Positions 46,427 to 56,600 are shown, counted from the first letter of the stretch. The stretch is 64,000 bases of DNA from Microbulbifer hainanensis (GCF_014904735.1 NZ_JACZCR010000003.1:62001-126000); one strand, 5' to 3'. The notes: generated by a model not told the origin, from the sequence alone. Translations and numbers: made by a program.

Positions 46427-46774
46427 TCACCAATCCGAATCCGGTTTATCGTCCTTCACCGCCGGCCTGCCACTTTCGGCGCCGCCACTGGCGCGCTGGC
46501 GCGGTTTACCCTGGCGTTCAGCCAGTTGCAGCGGGCTGATACCGGGCTCCGGCAGGAAGGCTTCGAGCCCGTCCAGTTGCTGCAATTCGCGCAATACCGC
46601 CACCAAGCTATCGAGCCGCCCGCGACCGGACTCCAGCCCCTTTATCGTGGACACCGACAGGCCAGCGCGCTGCGCCAGTTGTTCCTGGGTGATATCCCGC
46701 CTGAGGCGATGGCCTCTCAGGCGCTCGCCCAGGGTGCGCAGTATTTGTTGATCCGACTTACCATGAAAGCTCAT
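46427..46774 (-). CDS. hipB: HipB-like Xre-family antitoxin
   Basis: I prefer the ATG at 46774 (MSFHGKSDQQILRTLGERL); the longer frame to 46804 adds ten residues. The 115-residue product has a Cro/C1 HTH (DITQEQLAQRAGLSVSTIKG, then LESGRGRLDSLVAVLRELQQ) and a Pro/Gly-rich unstructured C-terminal tail (SGGAESGRPAVKDDK). This fold binds the operator and neutralises HipA, and the tail may be a degradation handle. Operator-like repeats lie immediately upstream, so autoregulation is expected. Confidence 0.87.
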   Translation of the reverse strand: MSFHGKSDQQILRTLGERLRGHRLRRDITQEQLAQRAGLSVSTIKGLESGRGRLDSLVAVLRELQQLDGLEAFLPEPGISPLQLAERQGKPRQRASGGAESGRPAVKDDKPDSDW

Positions 46775-46815
46775 AAAAGTTGCAATTCCAGCCACTAATA
46801 ACATAATTAGCCATT

Positions 46816-46873
46816 AATAGCTGATTTTACACCTTTTTCCATGATTCAACCAATAGCTTATTTTTCAGCTATT
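46816..46873. promoter_or_regulatory. AT-rich hipBA promoter with AATAGCT repeats, candidate HipB operator
   Basis: AATAGCT occurs at 46816-46822 and 46852-46858, and its inverse complement AGCTATT at 46867-46873; the last two form a perfect inverted repeat with an 8-nt spacer. Further TTAGC/GCTAA-like units surround them (46805-46880). The A/T richness stands out from the neighbourhood. Repeated TA-rich boxes just upstream of an Xre antitoxin are typical autoregulatory sites. The remaining 310 nt up to the XdhC gene hold no further gene. Confidence 0.6.
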
Positions 46874-47190
46874 ATTAGCATTAATAAAACTTAAAAGCTG
46901 TTTTTTCATCTATTAAAGCGCAAAATAATCCTTCCCTCACGCAGCTCCCCTCCGGCAACCGGCGCCCACAGGCAGACCAGTTCCATAAAGCGGAACACCA
47001 ACATTCAGCATATCGCCTGCAACAAAAACATCCGTGTACCAGTTCCGGCATACCGGTACAGGAGCAGTAAATGACGCGACAGGGCACAGCCGGCTCAAGT
47101 CAGATAACAGGGCGGCCATCAATGCAGCCGCCAAACGGTTGCGTTAGTATTTCCCGAACGCCCGACAATAAATTCAGAGCAAGCCCCAAT

Positions 47191-48264
47191 ATGGCGAACC
47201 AGCTCCACGCACTGCTCGATCTCTGGTACAAGCACCGCGACACACGACACTGGGTGCTGGGCACCATTTATAAAACTGCCGGTCCCTGCTACCGCAAGGC
47301 CGGCGCCGTCATGCTGTTCGATGATTTTGGTCGGCACTACGGCTTGCTGAGCGGTGGCTGCCTCGAGGCGGATATCCAGCGGCATGCCCAGCAGGTGATG
47401 GCCAGCGGCCAGTCAAAAACCCTCTGTTACGACGGCAGCGACGAGGACGACTTCGCCTTTCAACTGGGTATCGGCTGCGGGGGCACCGTCCATATCCTGC
47501 TGCAACCCCTGTGCGAAGAAAACGACTTCCTGCAACTGGGCGAACTGCGCGAACTGCTGCAGCACCGCCGCCCCTGTTACTACCTGCAGAAAATTTCCGC
47601 GTCCGGAGAGACGCAAGTAGAGATTGCCATGCCGCCCGCAGGCGATGACTTACAGCGTGCACAGCTGATCGAACACAGCGGCAGCCAATGGCTACAGACC
47701 CCGATCTCGCCGGTGCCACATGTATTGATCCTCGGCGCTGGCGTGGACGCGCAGCCAATGGCGCAACTATTTCGCACCCAGGGATGGCAGGTAAGCTTGT
47801 GCGACCCGCGCCCGGCCAATGGCCGCGCCGCCTATTTCCCTGGCTGTAATAGCCATCACTGCCACCCCGACGAGCTAAACATTCATCTTGACCTGCATCA
47901 GGTCGATGCGGCCATAGCGATGAATCACAATCTGGAGCTGGATGCGGCCGCCCTGAGAACACTGTACGGGCTGCCACTCAAATATCTGGGCTTGCTCGGC
48001 CCGGCCAGTCGCCGCGACCGGGTCTTGCAACTTGCCGGCATAACGCTGGAACAACTGAATCGAGCGCTGCCGACACCGCTGCGCGCACCGGTCGGCCTCA
48101 ATCTGGGTGGCGAGCTTCCAGAGAGTATCGCACTCGCCACCTGTGCCGAGTTGCACGCGGTATTGCACGGCGCCAGCATCGATAGCTGGAACAGCTCCGG
48201 CGGTGCACTGCCGGAAAAAGCCGCGGCAAAAAGCGGCGAAAAAGCAATAACCACAGACGCATAA
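47191..48264 (+). CDS. XdhC/CoxI-family molybdenum cofactor insertion/sulfuration chaperone
   Basis: I choose the ATG at 47191 (MANQLHALLDLWYKHRDTRH); the long frame upstream is not protein-like. The 357-residue product has the N-terminal XdhC_CoxI domain (GTIYKTAGPCYRKAGAVMLF, then GLLSGGCLEADIQRHA and GIGCGGTVHILLQP) and a C-terminal Rossmann domain (HVLILGAGVDAQPMAQLFRT, LLGPASRRDR). XdhC binds Moco and supports sulfido-Moco insertion into xanthine-dehydrogenase-type enzymes. It opens an operon with a MocA-like transferase and the two enzyme subunits, so it is dedicated to them. Confidence 0.9.
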   Translation: MANQLHALLDLWYKHRDTRHWVLGTIYKTAGPCYRKAGAVMLFDDFGRHYGLLSGGCLEADIQRHAQQVMASGQSKTLCYDGSDEDDFAFQLGIGCGGTVHILLQPLCEENDFLQLGELRELLQHRRPCYYLQKISASGETQVEIAMPPAGDDLQRAQLIEHSGSQWLQTPISPVPHVLILGAGVDAQPMAQLFRTQGWQVSLCDPRPANGRAAYFPGCNSHHCHPDELNIHLDLHQVDAAIAMNHNLELDAAALRTLYGLPLKYLGLLGPASRRDRVLQLAGITLEQLNRALPTPLRAPVGLNLGGELPESIALATCAELHAVLHGASIDSWNSSGGALPEKAAAKSGEKAITTDA

Positions 48265-48276
48265 AAAGATTCGGGC

Positions 48277-48876
48277 ATGGGCAATATTCAGCCGGTCATT
48301 CTGGCCGCCGGCGCATCGCGCCGCTTCGGTGGATGCAAACTGCTACTGCAACAAAACGGCAAGACATTGCTGCAGCGCTGCGCCGACCAGTTGGCAACAC
48401 TGCCGCTGCCACCGCCGCTAATCATTACCGGGGCCTGGCACCGTGAACTGGCCGAAGCACACCCGCATCTGCTACTTTGCGAAAACCGCGACTGGCAAGC
48501 CGGGATGGGAACCTCACTGGCATACGCGATCTCACAGGTTTCTGCGCAGTGCGATGGGGTACTGGTCGCCCTCGCCGATCAGTTGGCGGTCGGCAGTGCA
48601 GACTTCCAGCGACTGCTGGATGCCTGGAAGACGGACACCAAAAGTGGCGCATACGAAAAAATCGTCTGCGCCTACTACAGTGGGCGCCGCGGTGTACCGG
48701 CGATTTTTCCGCGCATTTATTTTGCGCAGCTGGAGAAATTGCGCAGGGATTGCGGAGCCCGTTCACTGCTGCGAAATGCTGACAATAAAATCGATACAGT
48801 GCCGCTACCCAATGCCGCTATTGATATCGATACCCCACAGGACTGGAAAACTTTCGGAGAAAGCCAATGCAACTGA
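48277..48876 (+). CDS. mocA: MocA-like molybdenum cofactor cytidylyltransferase
   Basis: The 199-residue product starts with the nucleotide-binding signature [17 protein letters not shown], followed by [23 protein letters not shown] and [16 protein letters not shown], which match MocA more than the guanylyl enzyme MobA. MocA attaches CMP to Moco, making the MCD cofactor used by xanthine-dehydrogenase-family enzymes. This matches the downstream enzyme. It is 12 nt after the XdhC gene and overlaps the next start by 10 nt. Confidence 0.88.
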   Translation: MGNIQPVILAAGASRRFGGCKLLLQQNGKTLLQRCADQLATLPLPPPLIITGAWHRELAEAHPHLLLCENRDWQAGMGTSLAYAISQVSAQCDGVLVALADQLAVGSADFQRLLDAWKTDTKSGAYEKIVCAYYSGRRGVPAIFPRIYFAQLEKLRRDCGARSLLRNADNKIDTVPLPNAAIDIDTPQDWKTFGESQCN

Positions 48877-49343
48877 GCATCAACGGCGTCAGCCACGAAT
48901 TCGATATCGACGAGGACATGCCTCTGCTCTGGGTACTCAGGGACGAACTCAAACTGACCGGCACCAAGTTCGGTTGCGGCGGCGGCTTCTGTGGGGCCTG
49001 TACCATCCACCTCGACGGCCAGCCGATGCGCGGCTGTCTGACGCCGGCGCGCTTCGCGGTGGGCAAGCAGATCACCACCATCGAGGGGCTGTCGGAGAAC
49101 GGCGACCACCCCCTGCAAAAAGCCTGGGTCGAGCACAATGTCCCCCAGTGCGGTTACTGCCAGAGCGGACAGTTGATGTCCGCCGCAGCGCTGCTGGCCA
49201 CCAATGCCAGTCCCAGCGATGCCGAAATCGACCGCGCCATGACCGGAAATCTGTGCCGCTGCGGTACCTACCCGCGCATCAAGGCCGCCATTAAAACCGC
49301 CGCGGGCAAAAACGTTGCGGACAACCGGGGAGGGAAAGACTGA
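48867..49343 (+). CDS. 2Fe-2S subunit of a molybdenum hydroxylase (IorA-like)
   Basis: The 158-residue product has a plant-type ferredoxin domain ([16 protein letters not shown], CxxxxCxxC with a later Cys in MRGCLTP) and a C-terminal helical 2Fe-2S domain ([12 protein letters not shown] and [12 protein letters not shown]). This is the small subunit of two-subunit xanthine-dehydrogenase-family enzymes such as isoquinoline 1-oxidoreductase, which lack an FAD subunit. It overlaps the upstream gene by 10 nt and the downstream gene by 1 nt, so translation is coupled. Confidence 0.92.
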   Translation: MQLSINGVSHEFDIDEDMPLLWVLRDELKLTGTKFGCGGGFCGACTIHLDGQPMRGCLTPARFAVGKQITTIEGLSENGDHPLQKAWVEHNVPQCGYCQSGQLMSAAALLATNASPSDAEIDRAMTGNLCRCGTYPRIKAAIKTAAGKNVADNRGGKD

Positions 49344-51607
49344 TGTCCAATAACCAAACCATCGAAAACGTCGGCCGCCGCAGATTCCTGCAACTCACCG
49401 GCCTCAGCGCCGGCGGACTGATCTTGGGCACCGCCCTGCCCGGCGGCGGAAGCGCCTGGGCTTCCACTGCCGGCAAGGCCGGCCCGCTCAACCTATTCGT
49501 CACCGTGCACAGCGACGACACCGTGTCTATCGTCTGCCACCGCTCGGAGATGGGTCAGGGTATTCGCACTGCCCTGCCGCAGATCGTCGCCGACGAACTG
49601 GAAGCCGACTGGCACAGGGTCAATGTCGTGCAGGGTCTCGGCGACGAGCGCTACGGCAGCCAGAACACCGATGGCTCCCGCAGTATCCGCCGCTTTTACG
49701 ACACTATGCGCACCATGGGTGCCAGTGCACGGACCATGCTGGAACAGGCGGCGGCACAACAGTGGAAGGTACCCGCCGACGAGTGTTCGGCAAAAAATCA
49801 CGCGGTCGTGCACACGCCCAGCGGGCGCCGACTGCGTTTCGGCGAACTGGCAGCCGCCGCGGCCGCAATGCCGGTGCCGGACGCGCAATCGCTGCGCCTG
49901 AAGGACAGCCGGCAGTTCAACTATATCGGCAAGCCGGTCGCCACCGTCGACGCGCCGGACATGGTCACCGGGCGGGCTCAGTTCGGCCAGGATGTGACGT
50001 TCGACAACCTGCTGATCGCCAGTATCGAGCGGGCGCCGGTCCTCGGCAGCACCATCGACAAACTCGACGACAGTGCCGCGCGCAAGGTCAAGGGCGTTGT
50101 GGCCATCGAGCGTCTTGATGGCGGTGCCGAACCGCCGGCGTTCAAGCCGTTGAGCGGTGTCGCGGTACTGGCCCACAACACCTGGACTGCGCTCAAAGCG
50201 CGCAAACTGCTGCAAATCAGCTGGAGCGCAAGCAGCCACGACCAGCACGACAGCGACAGCTACCTCGCCGACCTGCAGCGGGCAGTGCTGGAGCCGGGCA
50301 CCACCATCACCAACCGCGGTGATGTGGACACCGCCGAGTCCAGTGCCAGCCAGTCACACCAGGCCACTTACACGGTGCCCTACCTGGCCCACGCCACCAT
50401 GGAACCGCCGGCCGCCACCGCACAGGTCAGCGAAAGCGGTTGCGAGGTCTGGGGCTGTGTCCAGGACCCGCAGTCCGTGCAGCAGCAGGTTGCGGCGGCG
50501 CTGAGCATGAAACCGGAACAGGTTACTGTCAACGTCACACTGCTCGGCGGTGGGTTTGGGCGCAAATCCAAACCGGACTTTGTCGTTGAGGCGGCACTGC
50601 TGGCGAAAAAAATGCAGCGGCCGGTAAAGGTCGTCTGGAGCCGCGAGGATGATATCCGCCACGACTACTATCACGCGGCCAGCGTCGAGCACTACCGCGC
50701 CGGGCTGGACAGCGACGGCCACGTAGACAGCTGGCTCCAGCGCGCCGCCTTTCCGTCCATCAGCGGCACCTTCCAGGCCGGTATCGACCATCCCTCCAAT
50801 TCGGAACTCGGCCTAGGGCTGACCGACCTGCCTTACGCCATTCCCAATTGCAGAACGGAAACGCAGCGGGCCGAGTACCACGCCCGCATTGGCTGGTTGC
50901 GCTCCGTTTCCAATATCCAGAATGCATTCGGCGTGTGCAGTTTTGCCGATGAACTGGCTCATGTCAGCGGCCAGCGGCCGGACAGCTTTTTACTGCAATT
51001 GATCGGACCGGATCGCCATGTCGACCCCAGCCAGGGCGATTACAAATACAGCAACTACGGCGAGGAGCTGGACAAGTTCCCGCTCGATACCGCGCGCCTG
51101 AAAAACGTGCTGCGCCGCGTCGCCGTCAAAGCAGATCTGAATCTGCGCGGCGATCACGGGAAAAATTCGGGCGAAGGCTGGGGCATTGCCGTACACCGCA
51201 GCTTCCTGTCCTATGTCGGCATTGCCACCAAAGTGCAGGTACAGAATGGTCGGATGAAGATTCAGGAGATGCACTGCGTCGCCGATGTAGGCCTGGCGGT
51301 AAACCCGGACCGGGTTCGCTCACAGATGGAGGGCGCCATGATTTTCGGAATGAGCCTCGCCCTGATGGGGGAGATCAAAATGAAAAACGGCGCCGTGAGC
51401 AATAGTAATTTTCACGATTACCAGTTGCTGCGCATGCACCAGTGCCCGCCACTGTCGGTGGAACTGGTCGACTCCGATGCGGCGCCGGCCGGTGTGGGCG
51501 AGCCTGGCGTGCCGCCGGTGGCGCCGAGTATTGCCAATGCAGTCTTCGCCGCAAGTGGACAACGAATCAGGGAACTGCCGATCAGCAAGCACCTGCAGGT
51601 GAGTTAA
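49343..51607 (+). CDS. Molybdopterin-binding large subunit of an aldehyde/N-heterocycle hydroxylase (IorB-like), Tat-exported
   Basis: The 754-residue product has a twin-arginine signal (GRRRFLQLTGLSAGGLI, cut near GSAWAS), so the mature complex is periplasmic. It contains Moco-binding segments of the family, including HRSEMGQGIRTALPQIVADE, TVPYLAHATMEPPAATAQ, LGGGFGRKSKPDFVVEA and VGEPGVPPVAPSIANAV, which has the catalytic Glu region. This two-subunit, FAD-free type passes electrons to a cytochrome or membrane partner, none of which is visible. It may act on aldehydes or aromatic N-heterocycles. A terminator follows. Confidence 0.92.
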   Translation: MSNNQTIENVGRRRFLQLTGLSAGGLILGTALPGGGSAWASTAGKAGPLNLFVTVHSDDTVSIVCHRSEMGQGIRTALPQIVADELEADWHRVNVVQGLGDERYGSQNTDGSRSIRRFYDTMRTMGASARTMLEQAAAQQWKVPADECSAKNHAVVHTPSGRRLRFGELAAAAAAMPVPDAQSLRLKDSRQFNYIGKPVATVDAPDMVTGRAQFGQDVTFDNLLIASIERAPVLGSTIDKLDDSAARKVKGVVAIERLDGGAEPPAFKPLSGVAVLAHNTWTALKARKLLQISWSASSHDQHDSDSYLADLQRAVLEPGTTITNRGDVDTAESSASQSHQATYTVPYLAHATMEPPAATAQVSESGCEVWGCVQDPQSVQQQVAAALSMKPEQVTVNVTLLGGGFGRKSKPDFVVEAALLAKKMQRPVKVVWSREDDIRHDYYHAASVEHYRAGLDSDGHVDSWLQRAAFPSISGTFQAGIDHPSNSELGLGLTDLPYAIPNCRTETQRAEYHARIGWLRSVSNIQNAFGVCSFADELAHVSGQRPDSFLLQLIGPDRHVDPSQGDYKYSNYGEELDKFPLDTARLKNVLRRVAVKADLNLRGDHGKNSGEGWGIAVHRSFLSYVGIATKVQVQNGRMKIQEMHCVADVGLAVNPDRVRSQMEGAMIFGMSLALMGEIKMKNGAVSNSNFHDYQLLRMHQCPPLSVELVDSDAAPAGVGEPGVPPVAPSIANAVFAASGQRIRELPISKHLQVS

Positions 51608-51615
51608 GCCGGGGC

Positions 51616-51639
51616 GGGCAGCGCTTGTAGTCGCTGCCC
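51616..51639 (+). terminator. Terminator of the molybdenum hydroxylase operon
   Basis: GGGCAGCG (51616-51623) and CGCTGCCC (51632-51639) form a perfect stem with an 8-nt loop, extended outward by AGCCG/CGGCT. A T-run (CTTTTTTG) follows at 51662, 22 nt later. Confidence 0.6.
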
Positions 51640-51733
51640 TCGGCTGATCCCAGTTTCATCGCTTTTTTGTATTTTCTGCGGTTAAAACTGGAGTTCGGGC
51701 TGCGCCGCATCACCAGCGGCGCAGTAAGAATAT

Positions 51734-52059
51734 TTACTTCGGGGGAAGGGAGCTGGCAAAGTCGGCGCCCCGCCCGACCCAGTCGTCCAGGTCCGCAGCC
51801 ACTGCGTCCTCTTCCACATACACCATCCCCTTTAACGGGCGGCCGGTGTAATCCATCGGTCGCGTATAGCGCTCAGCGAGAGCGTCCTGGTATTTTTCCG
51901 GCCCGACCCGGACCATCAATTCCTCGCCCACGACACCGCAGGCCATATTGCCGTTGAGCATGAAGGCGAGCCCGCCAAACATCTGCTTTTCCGTGAGTCC
52001 ATCGTTGTCCTGCAACAGCTCACGCACTTTTTCTACAAGCTATATTCATTGCGAACCAT
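51734..52059 (-). pseudogene. Degraded TfoX N-terminal-domain gene, copy A
   Basis: The region is homologous to the intact copy at 52886-53209. Relative to it, the stretch between the core and the original ATG (52059) has a net 2-nt gain, so the ATG frame hits TAG after eight codons. The ribosome site present in copy B (AAGGAGGT) is missing. A GTG at 52027 opens a 97-residue frame (VRELLQDNDGLTEKQMFGGL onward) that could still be made, lacking the first ten residues. Its C-terminal codons differ from copy B (DLDDWVGRGADFASSLPPK). Best read as a pseudogene. Confidence 0.65.
51813..52036. repeat. 224-bp near-identical direct repeat, unit A (partner 52965-53188)
   Basis: Compared base by base with 52965-53188 at a constant offset of 1152, it has three differences in 224 positions. 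The flanks inside the same genes drop sharply to roughly 60-65% identity. The pattern suggests recent gene conversion or a partial duplication. Confidence 0.85.
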
Positions 52060-52240
52060 CGTAATACCCCAAAAAATTTTTGCTAAATACAAAATCTCAC
52101 CGATTGCAGAACCGACCGAACAATGCCATCGCTAACGTGAAATTTAAAACACCTTATGCCGCATTTAACAGCGAGATGATTATTGACATATAGCTGAAGA
52201 ATTCGATAGAAGCAAAAGAACCACCTAGTTCAACATCTAA

Positions 52241-52768
52241 TCATTCAACAGAATGACAACGGTACCTATATTCTTTATTCGGATCCAGACTTGCCTCAAA
52301 TCGCACAGGAAAATCAGAAAATAATTCTGGCTTCTTACTACAGGCATTTTTAATTAATTCACCATCATTATTTATATCAATATGCACTTTAAAACCCCGC
52401 TTAAACACCCTCAAAACCCCCACATAGTGAATTGTATTTTCGGCAGCATCCATATGTAAAAACCCATCCGGAAACACTATAGGTCCTTCTATATCAATTA
52501 TACCGCCAGCGCCTATCTCCACCCTTACAACTTCCGACTTGCTTCCGAAAAAATCAATATGATCCAACTCATAAGTACCCGGCTTAATCGGGAATATATA
52601 ACGATTAACAGGAACATGAATACAATTAGATTTTTCAGAACAAAATGCAATTCTTTCCGGCTTTCTCTGACCTTCCCCTGCAGTGACTGCATCAATTACC
52701 ACATATGACATCGGAACTTTCGGAACACTGGCAGCCGCTGCAAGGGCAATTACTATTGGAAGATTCAT
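52241..52768 (-). CDS. Secreted protein of unknown function, AT-rich, probably acquired
   Basis: I choose the ATG at 52768 because GAGG lies six nt upstream and it directly opens a signal peptide (MNLPIVIALAAAAS). The 175-residue product has a beta-rich C-terminal part, IKPGTYELDHIDFFGSKSEV and IGAGGIIDIEGPIVFPDGF, and ends with a Cys-containing segment. It includes a PEGA-like pattern (KPGTYEL). I recognise no enzyme motif. The base composition (marked A/T richness from 52040 to 52900) contrasts with neighbouring genes and suggests transfer. It is flanked by the two tfoX copies. Confidence 0.72.
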   Translation of the reverse strand: MNLPIVIALAAAASVPKVPMSYVVIDAVTAGEGQRKPERIAFCSEKSNCIHVPVNRYIFPIKPGTYELDHIDFFGSKSEVVRVEIGAGGIIDIEGPIVFPDGFLHMDAAENTIHYVGVLRVFKRGFKVHIDINNDGELIKNACSKKPELFSDFPVRFEASLDPNKEYRYRCHSVE

Positions 52769-52885
52769 TTCTACCTCGCACAATTAATTATGCGCAACTA
52801 AGGCAATTTTAAATACCCCGAAACTTGCCCATATCATCTATGCGGATCACCTTGATACCAACACTAAATCTATTCTGTTATTGCT

Positions 52886-53209
52886 TTATTTGGGAGGCAG
52901 AGTACCAGCAAACTCTACACCTCTGCTAATCCACCCATCCAGATCCCTAGCCACAGCATCCTCCTCCACATACACCATCCCCTTTAACGGGCGGCCGGTG
53001 TAATCCATCGGTCGCGTATAGCGCTCAGCGAGAGCGTCCTGGTATTTTTCCGGCCCGACCCGGACCATCAATTCTTCTCCCACGACACCGCAGGCCATAT
53101 TGCCGTTGAGCATGAAGGCGAGTCCGCCAAACATCTGCTTTTCCGTGAGTCCATCGTTGTCCTGCAACAGCTCACGCACTTTTTCTACCAAGTCTTCGTT
53201 GTAAGCCAT
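52886..53209 (-). CDS. TfoX N-terminal domain protein, copy B (intact)
   Basis: The 107-residue product starts MAYNEDLVEKVRELLQDND after a near-perfect ribosome site (AAGGAGGT, 6-nt spacer). It continues with KQMFGGLAFMLNGNMACGVV, then VRVGPEKYQDALAERYTR and a terminal LPPK. This is the stand-alone TfoX_N family. It lacks the C-terminal HhH domain of competence regulator TfoX/Sxy, so a role in competence cannot be assumed. The middle 224 bp are nearly identical with copy A, but its C-terminal codons are A/T-richer. Confidence 0.85.
   Translation of the reverse strand: MAYNEDLVEKVRELLQDNDGLTEKQMFGGLAFMLNGNMACGVVGEELMVRVGPEKYQDALAERYTRPMDYTGRPLKGMVYVEEDAVARDLDGWISRGVEFAGTLPPK
52965..53188. repeat. 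224-bp near-identical direct repeat, unit B (partner 51813-52036)
   Basis: This is the second unit of the tfoX core repeat. With unit A it bounds a 928-nt spacer carrying the AT-rich gene. No target-site duplication, terminal inverted repeat or transposase gene is visible at the edges. Confidence 0.85.
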
Positions 53210-53594
53210 AGTGACCTCCTTTGCGGTCCTAACTGAACTCTGGATTTACCTCACATCCGGACTGCCACAGCACTATCGCGGCAATGGCAGCCGATGGGGA
53301 GGTTTACTGGGAAATACGGTATCGGGAGAGAATTCGCGGCGACTACTTGGTGCAAAAAATAACGACATTCGCTGTTCGGAGAAGTCAGCGAGCCAGTGTC
53401 TTCAATGACGAGTTGCGAAAGCTGCACCATATGTAAAAAGTTATTGTGGGTAACTTTTTAAGTGTAGCAGGAAATATGAAGTCCACCGGCGGCCGGTGAA
53501 ATGACGTGCTCAAGGGGCCGGCCCGGTGAGTTTTTCGACGCAAACCAGATCCTATCTGAAGGCTATTTTTTGCCGAAGATCCCGGGCGATAAAA
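53210..53594. other. 385-nt gap between tfoX copy B and the purL terminator
   Basis: The first 200 nt lead into the tfoX promoter. CACCGGC and GCCGGTG (53484-53498) make a compact GC palindrome. No gene is recognisable. Confidence 0.5.
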
Positions 53595-53620
53595 AAAGCC
53601 CACTCAATTGAGTGGGCTTT
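53594..53620 (-). terminator. Rho-independent terminator of purL
   Basis: A perfect 26-nt palindrome with arms AAAGCCCACTCAA and TTGAGTGGGCTTT (53595-53607, 53608-53620) lies 19 nt after the purL stop on the minus strand; the transcript continues in seven U residues. Confidence 0.85.
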
Positions 53621-53638
53621 CGGTTGCGGGACTGCAGA

Positions 53639-56600
53639 TCAATCCACAAATACCCGCGCGTTGCGGAACAGGCGCATCCAGCCGGAATCTTCCTGCCAGT
53701 CGTCCGGGTGCCAGCTATTGCTGACAGCGCGAGCGACGCGCTCCGGGTGCGGCATCATGATGGTGACGCGGCCATCCTCGGAACACAGCGAGGTAATCCC
53801 GTTCACAGAACCGTTCGGGTTCGCCGGGTAAGTCTCGGTAATTTCCTGATGGTTGTTCAGGTAGCGCATCGCGATGGTGCCGGATTTCTCACAGGCCTCC
53901 AGCGCTTTCTGATCGGCGAATTCCACCCGGCCCTCACCGTGGGCAACCGCCACCGGCATGTAGGTTCCGGCCATGCCCTTGAACAGTACCGACGGGGAAT
54001 CCTCGATACCCACCAGCGCAAAGCGCGCCTCGTACTGCTCGGACAGGTTGCGCACGAAGCGCGGCCAGTGGCCGGCACCCGGAATCAATTCCTTGATCAC
54101 CGAGAACATCTGACAGCCGTTGCACACCCCCAGGCCGAAGGTGTCTTTCCGGTTGAAGAAGGCTTCAAACTGGTCGCGAGCGCGGTCGTTGAACAGGATC
54201 GTTTTGGCCCAGCCCTCGCCGGCGCCGAGTACGTCGCCGTAAGAGAAACCGCCACAACCGACCAGCCCCTGGAAGGCGTCCAGGGTCACGCGGCCGGCGA
54301 GAATGTCGCTCATATGCACGTCGACGGTATTGAAGCCCGCGCGGTGGAAGGAGTGCGCCATTTCCACCTGGCTGTTGACGCCCTGCTCCCGCAGGATCGC
54401 CACTTTCGGCCGCACACCCTTGTTGATATAGGGTGCGCTGATATCTTCATTGATATCGTAAGTGAGGTTGACCGACAGGCCCGGATCACTCTTGGCAATA
54501 GCGGCGAATTCCTGCTCGGCACAGTCGGCGTTATCCCGCAGCGCCTGGATGCGATAGCTGGTCTCCGACCAGATCTGCTGCAGCTCGGCACGGGAGCGCT
54601 TGAAGATCTCCACACCGTTGTTGGTGATGCACAGGTGCTCGTGATTGTTCAGCTCGCCGATCTGGTGTGCCGGCACACCGACGGCAGCGAAACGCTGAAC
54701 CAGTTGCTCCGCATCACAGGCGGGCACCTGCAGCACTGCACCCAGTTCCTCGCTGAACAGTGCCGCGATCGGATCCGCACCCAGTTCGTAGATCTCGATA
54801 TCCAGACCCACGCGGCCGGCAAAACTCATCTCCGCCAGGGCGGCAAAGAGGCCGCCATCGGAGCGGTCGTGGTAGGCGATGATCTGGTCTTCGCGCAGCG
54901 CCTGCTGCACGACTTCGAAGAAGCCTTTCAGAAGCTTCGGATCGTCCAGGTCCGCCGGCACACTGCCCAACTGGCTGTAAACCTGCGCCAGGCAAGAGCC
55001 GCCGAGGCGGTTTTTACCGGCACCCAGGTCAACCAATATCAGTTCGCTGTCACCTTTCTTGGTGCGTCGCAGCTGCGGTGTGGCAGTCTTGCGCACGTCG
55101 GTAACCGGGGTGAATGCGGAAATGATCAGCGACAACGGCGCGGTAACCGATTTGTCTTCACCGCTGTCATTCCAGGCCGTGCGCATGGACATGGAATCCT
55201 TGCCTACCGGAATGGTGATACCGAGTTCCGGACAGAGCTCCATGCCGATGGCTTCCACCGTGCGGTAGAGCTTTTCCTCTTCGCCCGGGTGGCCGGCAGC
55301 ACACATCCAGTTGGCGGACAATTTAATGTCGGACAGCTGTTTGATCGGGGTACAGGCGATATTGGTGATCGCCTCACCCACGGCCAGGCGGCCGGAAGCC
55401 GGGGCATCCAGCAGTGCGACCGGCGTGCGCTCGCCCATGGACATGGCCTCGCCCGCGTAACTGTCGTAGGCCACGGTGGTCACGGCACAGTCGGCGACGG
55501 GCACCTGCCAGGGGCCGACCATCTGATCGCGGGCGACCTGGCCGGTTACTGTGCGGTCGCCGATGGTGATCAGGAAGCTTTTGCTCGCCACAGTCGGCAG
55601 GCGCAGCACGCGCTCCGCGGCCTCGTTCAGGTCGATACCCTTGGTTTCGAATTCATGGGTTTCTACGGTGCGCTGTTCCGCCTCGCGGTGCATTTTCGGC
55701 GGCTTGCCGAACAGCACAGACATGGGCAGGTCCACCGGTTTGGCATCGAACTGCTTGTCGTTCAGCAGCAGATGCTTGTCGCCGGTGGCCTCGCCGACCA
55801 CGGCGTAGGGCGCGCGCTCGCGTGCACAGATTTTCTCAAAGCGCTCCAGGTCTTCCGGCATCACCGCCAGTACGTAACGCTCCTGGGATTCGTTACACCA
55901 GATCTCCAGCGGGCTCATGCCCGGCTCGTCGCAGGGCACGTTGCGCAGTTCGAAACTGCCACCGGTGCCGCCGTCCTTCACCAGTTCCGGGAAGGCATTG
56001 GACAGGCCGCCGGCACCGACGTCGTGAATAAAGGCGATCGGGTTGCTGTCACCCAGCTGCCAGCACTGGTCGATCACTTCCTGGCAGCGGCGCTCGATTT
56101 CCGGGTTCTGGCGCTGTACCGAGGCGAAGTCCAGGTCTTCGGAGCTGGAGCCGCTGGCCATACTGGAAGCGGCACCGCCGCCGAGTCCGATCAGCATCGC
56201 CGGGCCGCCGAGCACCACCAGCTTGGCACCGGGAGCGAATTCCGGCTTGTCGATATGCTCTTCGCGGATATTGCCGTAACCACCGGCGATCATGATCGGC
56301 TTGTGGTAACCGCGGCGCTCGTCGCCGAAATCCTCTTCGAAGGTGCGGAAATAACCGCAGATATTCGGGCGGCCAAACTCGTTGTTGAATGCGGCGCCGC
56401 CGATCGGCCCCTCGATCATGATATCCAGGGCGGTGACGATACGCTCGGGCTTGCCGTAGTCCGCCTCCCAGGGCTGCTCGTAGCCGGGGATCTGCAGGTT
56501 GGACACGGTGAAGCCGGTCAGGCCCACCTTGGGTTTGGAGCCGCGGCCGACAGCGCCCTCATCGCGGATCTCGCCGCCGGCGCCCGTGCCCGCGCCCGGG

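Noticed and set aside
51734-53209. Composite transposon made of the tfoX repeats
   Set aside because: No terminal inverted repeats, target duplications or transposase accompany the repeats, and the homologous parts are coding sequence.
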